Below, in pieces: positions 62,048 to 64,000 of a stretch of DNA of 64,000 bases (position 1 is the first letter of the stretch; every line of letters starts with the position of its first letter). Both the position numbers and the translations under genes were made by a program. Source of the stretch: Aequorivita todarodis (lineage in GTDB: Bacteria > Bacteroidota > Bacteroidia > Flavobacteriales > Flavobacteriaceae); NCBI RefSeq assembly GCF_028561335.1, contig NZ_JAQQTG010000046.1, positions 1-64,000 of the forward strand. Direction: 5' to 3'. The notes under the pieces are model-generated. The model was not told the DNA's origin. It saw only the letters and a program-made list of their open reading frames with translations, and did no database searches.

Positions 62048-63202
62048 ATGAAAAAGTTACAGATCATCTTAATGTTGGCAGCTTTTACGCTGACGATTTC
62101 CTGCAAAGCGGACACTAAGAAAACCGACAAGCAATTATTGGCAACTTTAGAAGCCCCTTCCCCAAAAAAAGACCACTATATAAAAGTGGCTCTTTTGCTG
62201 GACACCAGCAACAGTATGGACGGCTTGATAGACCAAGCCAAGGCGCAACTCTGGGAAATCGTAAACGAGCTGAGCTATGCCAAATGCCGCAACGACCGCC
62301 CAAAACTTCAAATAGCTTTATATGAATACGGAAATGACAATTTGAGTTCACGCGACAATTACATCCGGAAGATTTTGAGCTTCACGGAAGATTTGGACGA
62401 TGTTTCCAAAGAACTTTTTTCACTTACCACAAACGGCGGAAGCGAATACTGCGGTGCGGTAATCCAGGAATCCTTGGACAAACTGGATTGGGGCAATGAA
62501 GACGACGATTTGAAAATGGTTTTTATTGCGGGCAACGAACCCTTTGACCAAGGTGGAACCAACTATAAAGATGCCGCTGCAAATGCCAAGGAAAACGGGG
62601 TAGTAGTAAATACCATTTTCTGTGGCGACTACCGCCACGGAATTGACAGTTATTGGAAAGATGGCGCCCAACGTACCTATGGCGACTATATGGCCATAAA
62701 CCAAAACCAACAAACTGTTTATGTGCCTTCACCGTATGATGACATTATCATTCAATTGAATGCAAAATTGAACAAAACGTATGTTCCCTACGGAAGTGCC
62801 GGAAGCCACAAAAGACGCATACAGCAAGAGCAGGATGAAAATGCGGCGGAATACAGCAAAGCGAATGCCGTTAGCAGAACGGTTTCCAAAGGAAGCCATC
62901 TATACACCAACAGCACTTGGGATTTGGTAGATGCCGAAAAAGAAGCAGATTTCAGTTATGACAGGTTGAAAAAAGACGAATTGCCACAAGAACTGAAAGG
63001 AAAGACGACTTCCGAAATAAAAAAATATCTTGAAGCAAAACGTTCCGAAAGAGAAGCAATCCAAAAAGAAATCATGCAGCTCAATGAACAACGCCGAAAG
63101 TACATTGCAGAAAATACGAAAGAAACCAGCAACGGTTTAGAAAACGCGATGGTTCAAGCCATAAAAAAGCAAGCGGAAAAGAAAAACTATACTTGGGAAT
63201 AG
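62048..63202 (+). CDS. VWA-domain lipoprotein
   Basis: The 384-residue protein has a lipoprotein signal (MKKLQIILMLAAFTLTISC) and a von Willebrand factor A domain with the metal-ion site LLDTSNSMDG. The C-terminal part is charged with coiled-coil propensity. VWA lipoproteins in Bacteroidota often act in protein complexes at the envelope. It is divergent from the kinase gene. The function is unknown. Confidence 0.85.
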   Translation: MKKLQIILMLAAFTLTISCKADTKKTDKQLLATLEAPSPKKDHYIKVALLLDTSNSMDGLIDQAKAQLWEIVNELSYAKCRNDRPKLQIALYEYGNDNLSSRDNYIRKILSFTEDLDDVSKELFSLTTNGGSEYCGAVIQESLDKLDWGNEDDDLKMVFIAGNEPFDQGGTNYKDAAANAKENGVVVNTIFCGDYRHGIDSYWKDGAQRTYGDYMAINQNQQTVYVPSPYDDIIIQLNAKLNKTYVPYGSAGSHKRRIQQEQDENAAEYSKANAVSRTVSKGSHLYTNSTWDLVDAEKEADFSYDRLKKDELPQELKGKTTSEIKKYLEAKRSEREAIQKEIMQLNEQRRKYIAENTKETSNGLENAMVQAIKKQAEKKNYTWE

Positions 63203-63216
63203 TACTTTTTAATCAT

Positions 63217-63256
63217 AAAAAATGCCTTATACTTTTAAAAGCGTAAGGCATTTTTT
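63217..63256. terminator. Bidirectional terminator between the VWA and PorP/SprF genes
   Basis: AAAAAATGCCTTA (63217-63229) pairs with TAAGGCATTTTTT (63244-63256). T-runs lie on both strands between convergent genes. Confidence 0.85.
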
Positions 63257-63275
63257 CTTTTTCAAAAACAAAAAA

Positions 63276-64000
63276 TTAGTTGATCGCAGGACAGTTACAG
63301 TCATACGGCTCTGGTCTTCCACCCAAAAAGTCATAGCCCAGAGTAATTTGGTGGTAGGAACCGCCATCAAATCTAACATTTCCTGTTTGATAGGTATATG
63401 TGTAAGCAAACATAAAGTTCTTGAAATTAATACCCAGGATTGGAGAAAAATATTGGGGTTTTTGACCCTTTACTTCACTACCGTTCAGATAATCGGCGCC
63501 ATCAAAACCTCTTCTGTAGGACAATCCGCCCCACAATTGACCGAAGTCCATTTCTCTATAGGCTTTAAAATTTACATCAATTGCCTGTTCACCAGTTCCC
63601 TCGCTCCATTGAAAAAGGAAAGAAGGCTCATAGCTCCAATATGCTCCGTATTTGCCAATGGCATATCCAGCAGACAGCAAATATTTCCGCTGATTGTTGG
63701 ATTCATACTTTTCCGTATAAATAGATCTATTCTGAAAAATGATATTCTTTACAGTGAAATGTCCCGAAAAATTCAAGAAGTTATAGGATAAACCTGCGTC
63801 CACATTAAAATAGGAAGTACTTTGAACAATTCCGGCAATTACCGGATCGTAATCATCCAGAGGAAATTTGGTTTCGTCAAGCCTTTGCTGCGTCAATCCA
63901 GCGCTCAGACCAAATGATAATTGGTTAAGGTCAGCTTCACTTCTTGAAAACATAAGATGGTGGGCATAGGTAACATACCCTCCTGTTTGCGAATGATAGC
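63276..64000 (-). CDS. PorP/SprF-type outer-membrane protein, start beyond the window
   Basis: The frame is open from the window edge through GGYVTYAHHLMFSRSE and beyond. The visible part matches the PorP/SprF family of type IX secretion (repeated short barrel strands, PVLGINF-like and LGYDF near the end, with a Cys-rich CNCPAIN tail). Members usually follow a SprE/SprA-type or a large T9SS cargo gene. The N-terminal part lies past 64000, so the length is unknown. Confidence 0.85.
   Translation of the reverse strand, partial: YHSQTGGYVTYAHHLMFSRSEADLNQLSFGLSAGLTQQRLDETKFPLDDYDPVIAGIVQSTSYFNVDAGLSYNFLNFSGHFTVKNIIFQNRSIYTEKYESNNQRKYLLSAGYAIGKYGAYWSYEPSFLFQWSEGTGEQAIDVNFKAYREMDFGQLWGGLSYRRGFDGADYLNGSEVKGQKPQYFSPILGINFKNFMFAYTYTYQTGNVRFDGGSYHQITLGYDFLGGRPEPYDCNCPAIN

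Overview
The window reads as chromosome of a member of the Flavobacteriaceae (Bacteroidota). This rests on the gene content: the complete gliding and type IX secretion cluster gldKLMN, a PorP/SprF-type protein, a DHS-family polyamine gene, HPPK fused to a deoxynucleoside kinase, a GH3 protein, and the order pdxJ-CBS-nadK-DUF6089-uppS-bamA-ompH-ompH-murI. It also rests on promoters of the Bacteroidota type (TTTG, 19-20 bases, TAnnTTTG). Genus and species cannot be fixed from sequence reading alone. There is no prophage, insertion sequence, CRISPR array or plasmid backbone. Most of the window is ordinary core genome.

Layout: 1-721 holds a gene tail, terminators and the initiator tRNA. 722-6373 holds an AsmA-like protein, small proteins, an ABC-F ATPase, a DUF983 protein and an FAD oxidoreductase. 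6532-14973 is one long minus-strand block, topA, an arginase-fold pseudoenzyme, then gldK, gldL, gldM and gldN. 15161-20937 holds a membrane protein, miaB, a sigma-54 activator, an LptE-like lipoprotein, a TPR protein and secG. 21549-24016 is groES-groEL with a candidate sigma-54 promoter in front and a palindromic 27-bp repeat array behind. 24040-27880 holds an M28 peptidase, a TolB-like lipoprotein and a GT-C glycosyltransferase. 28040-31637 holds two RES/Xre toxin-antitoxin modules in opposite orientation around a GNAT-nitrilase fusion gene. 31705-34994 is the polyamine operon (arginine to agmatine to putrescine to a DHS-family product). 35305-44787 holds a pseudouridine synthase, HPPK-dNK, DUF2797, GH3, Fic, a small lipoprotein, clpX, clpP and tig. 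44870-48157 holds a holin-like protein, a GDSL lipase and a FadL-type porin. 48342-58204 is the pdxJ to murI envelope and cofactor cluster. 58238-64000 holds a gamma carbonic anhydrase, a LytTR/LytS-type two-component pair, a VWA lipoprotein and the start-truncated PorP/SprF gene.

The most unusual signals lie between and inside genes. At least ten kinds of short palindrome are scattered through the window, and two are inserted in frame in coding sequence (topA and the glycosyltransferase). Three tandem arrays share a 7-bp period and sit at gene junctions; one contains the start codon of its gene. Several perfect dyads look like operators (Fic, fadL, the groES enhancer, and paired direct repeats at one toxin-antitoxin promoter). 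Two enzymes have lost catalytic residues: the arginase-fold protein beside gldK, and the RsuA/RluB-type pseudouridine synthase. folK appears to start at ATC.
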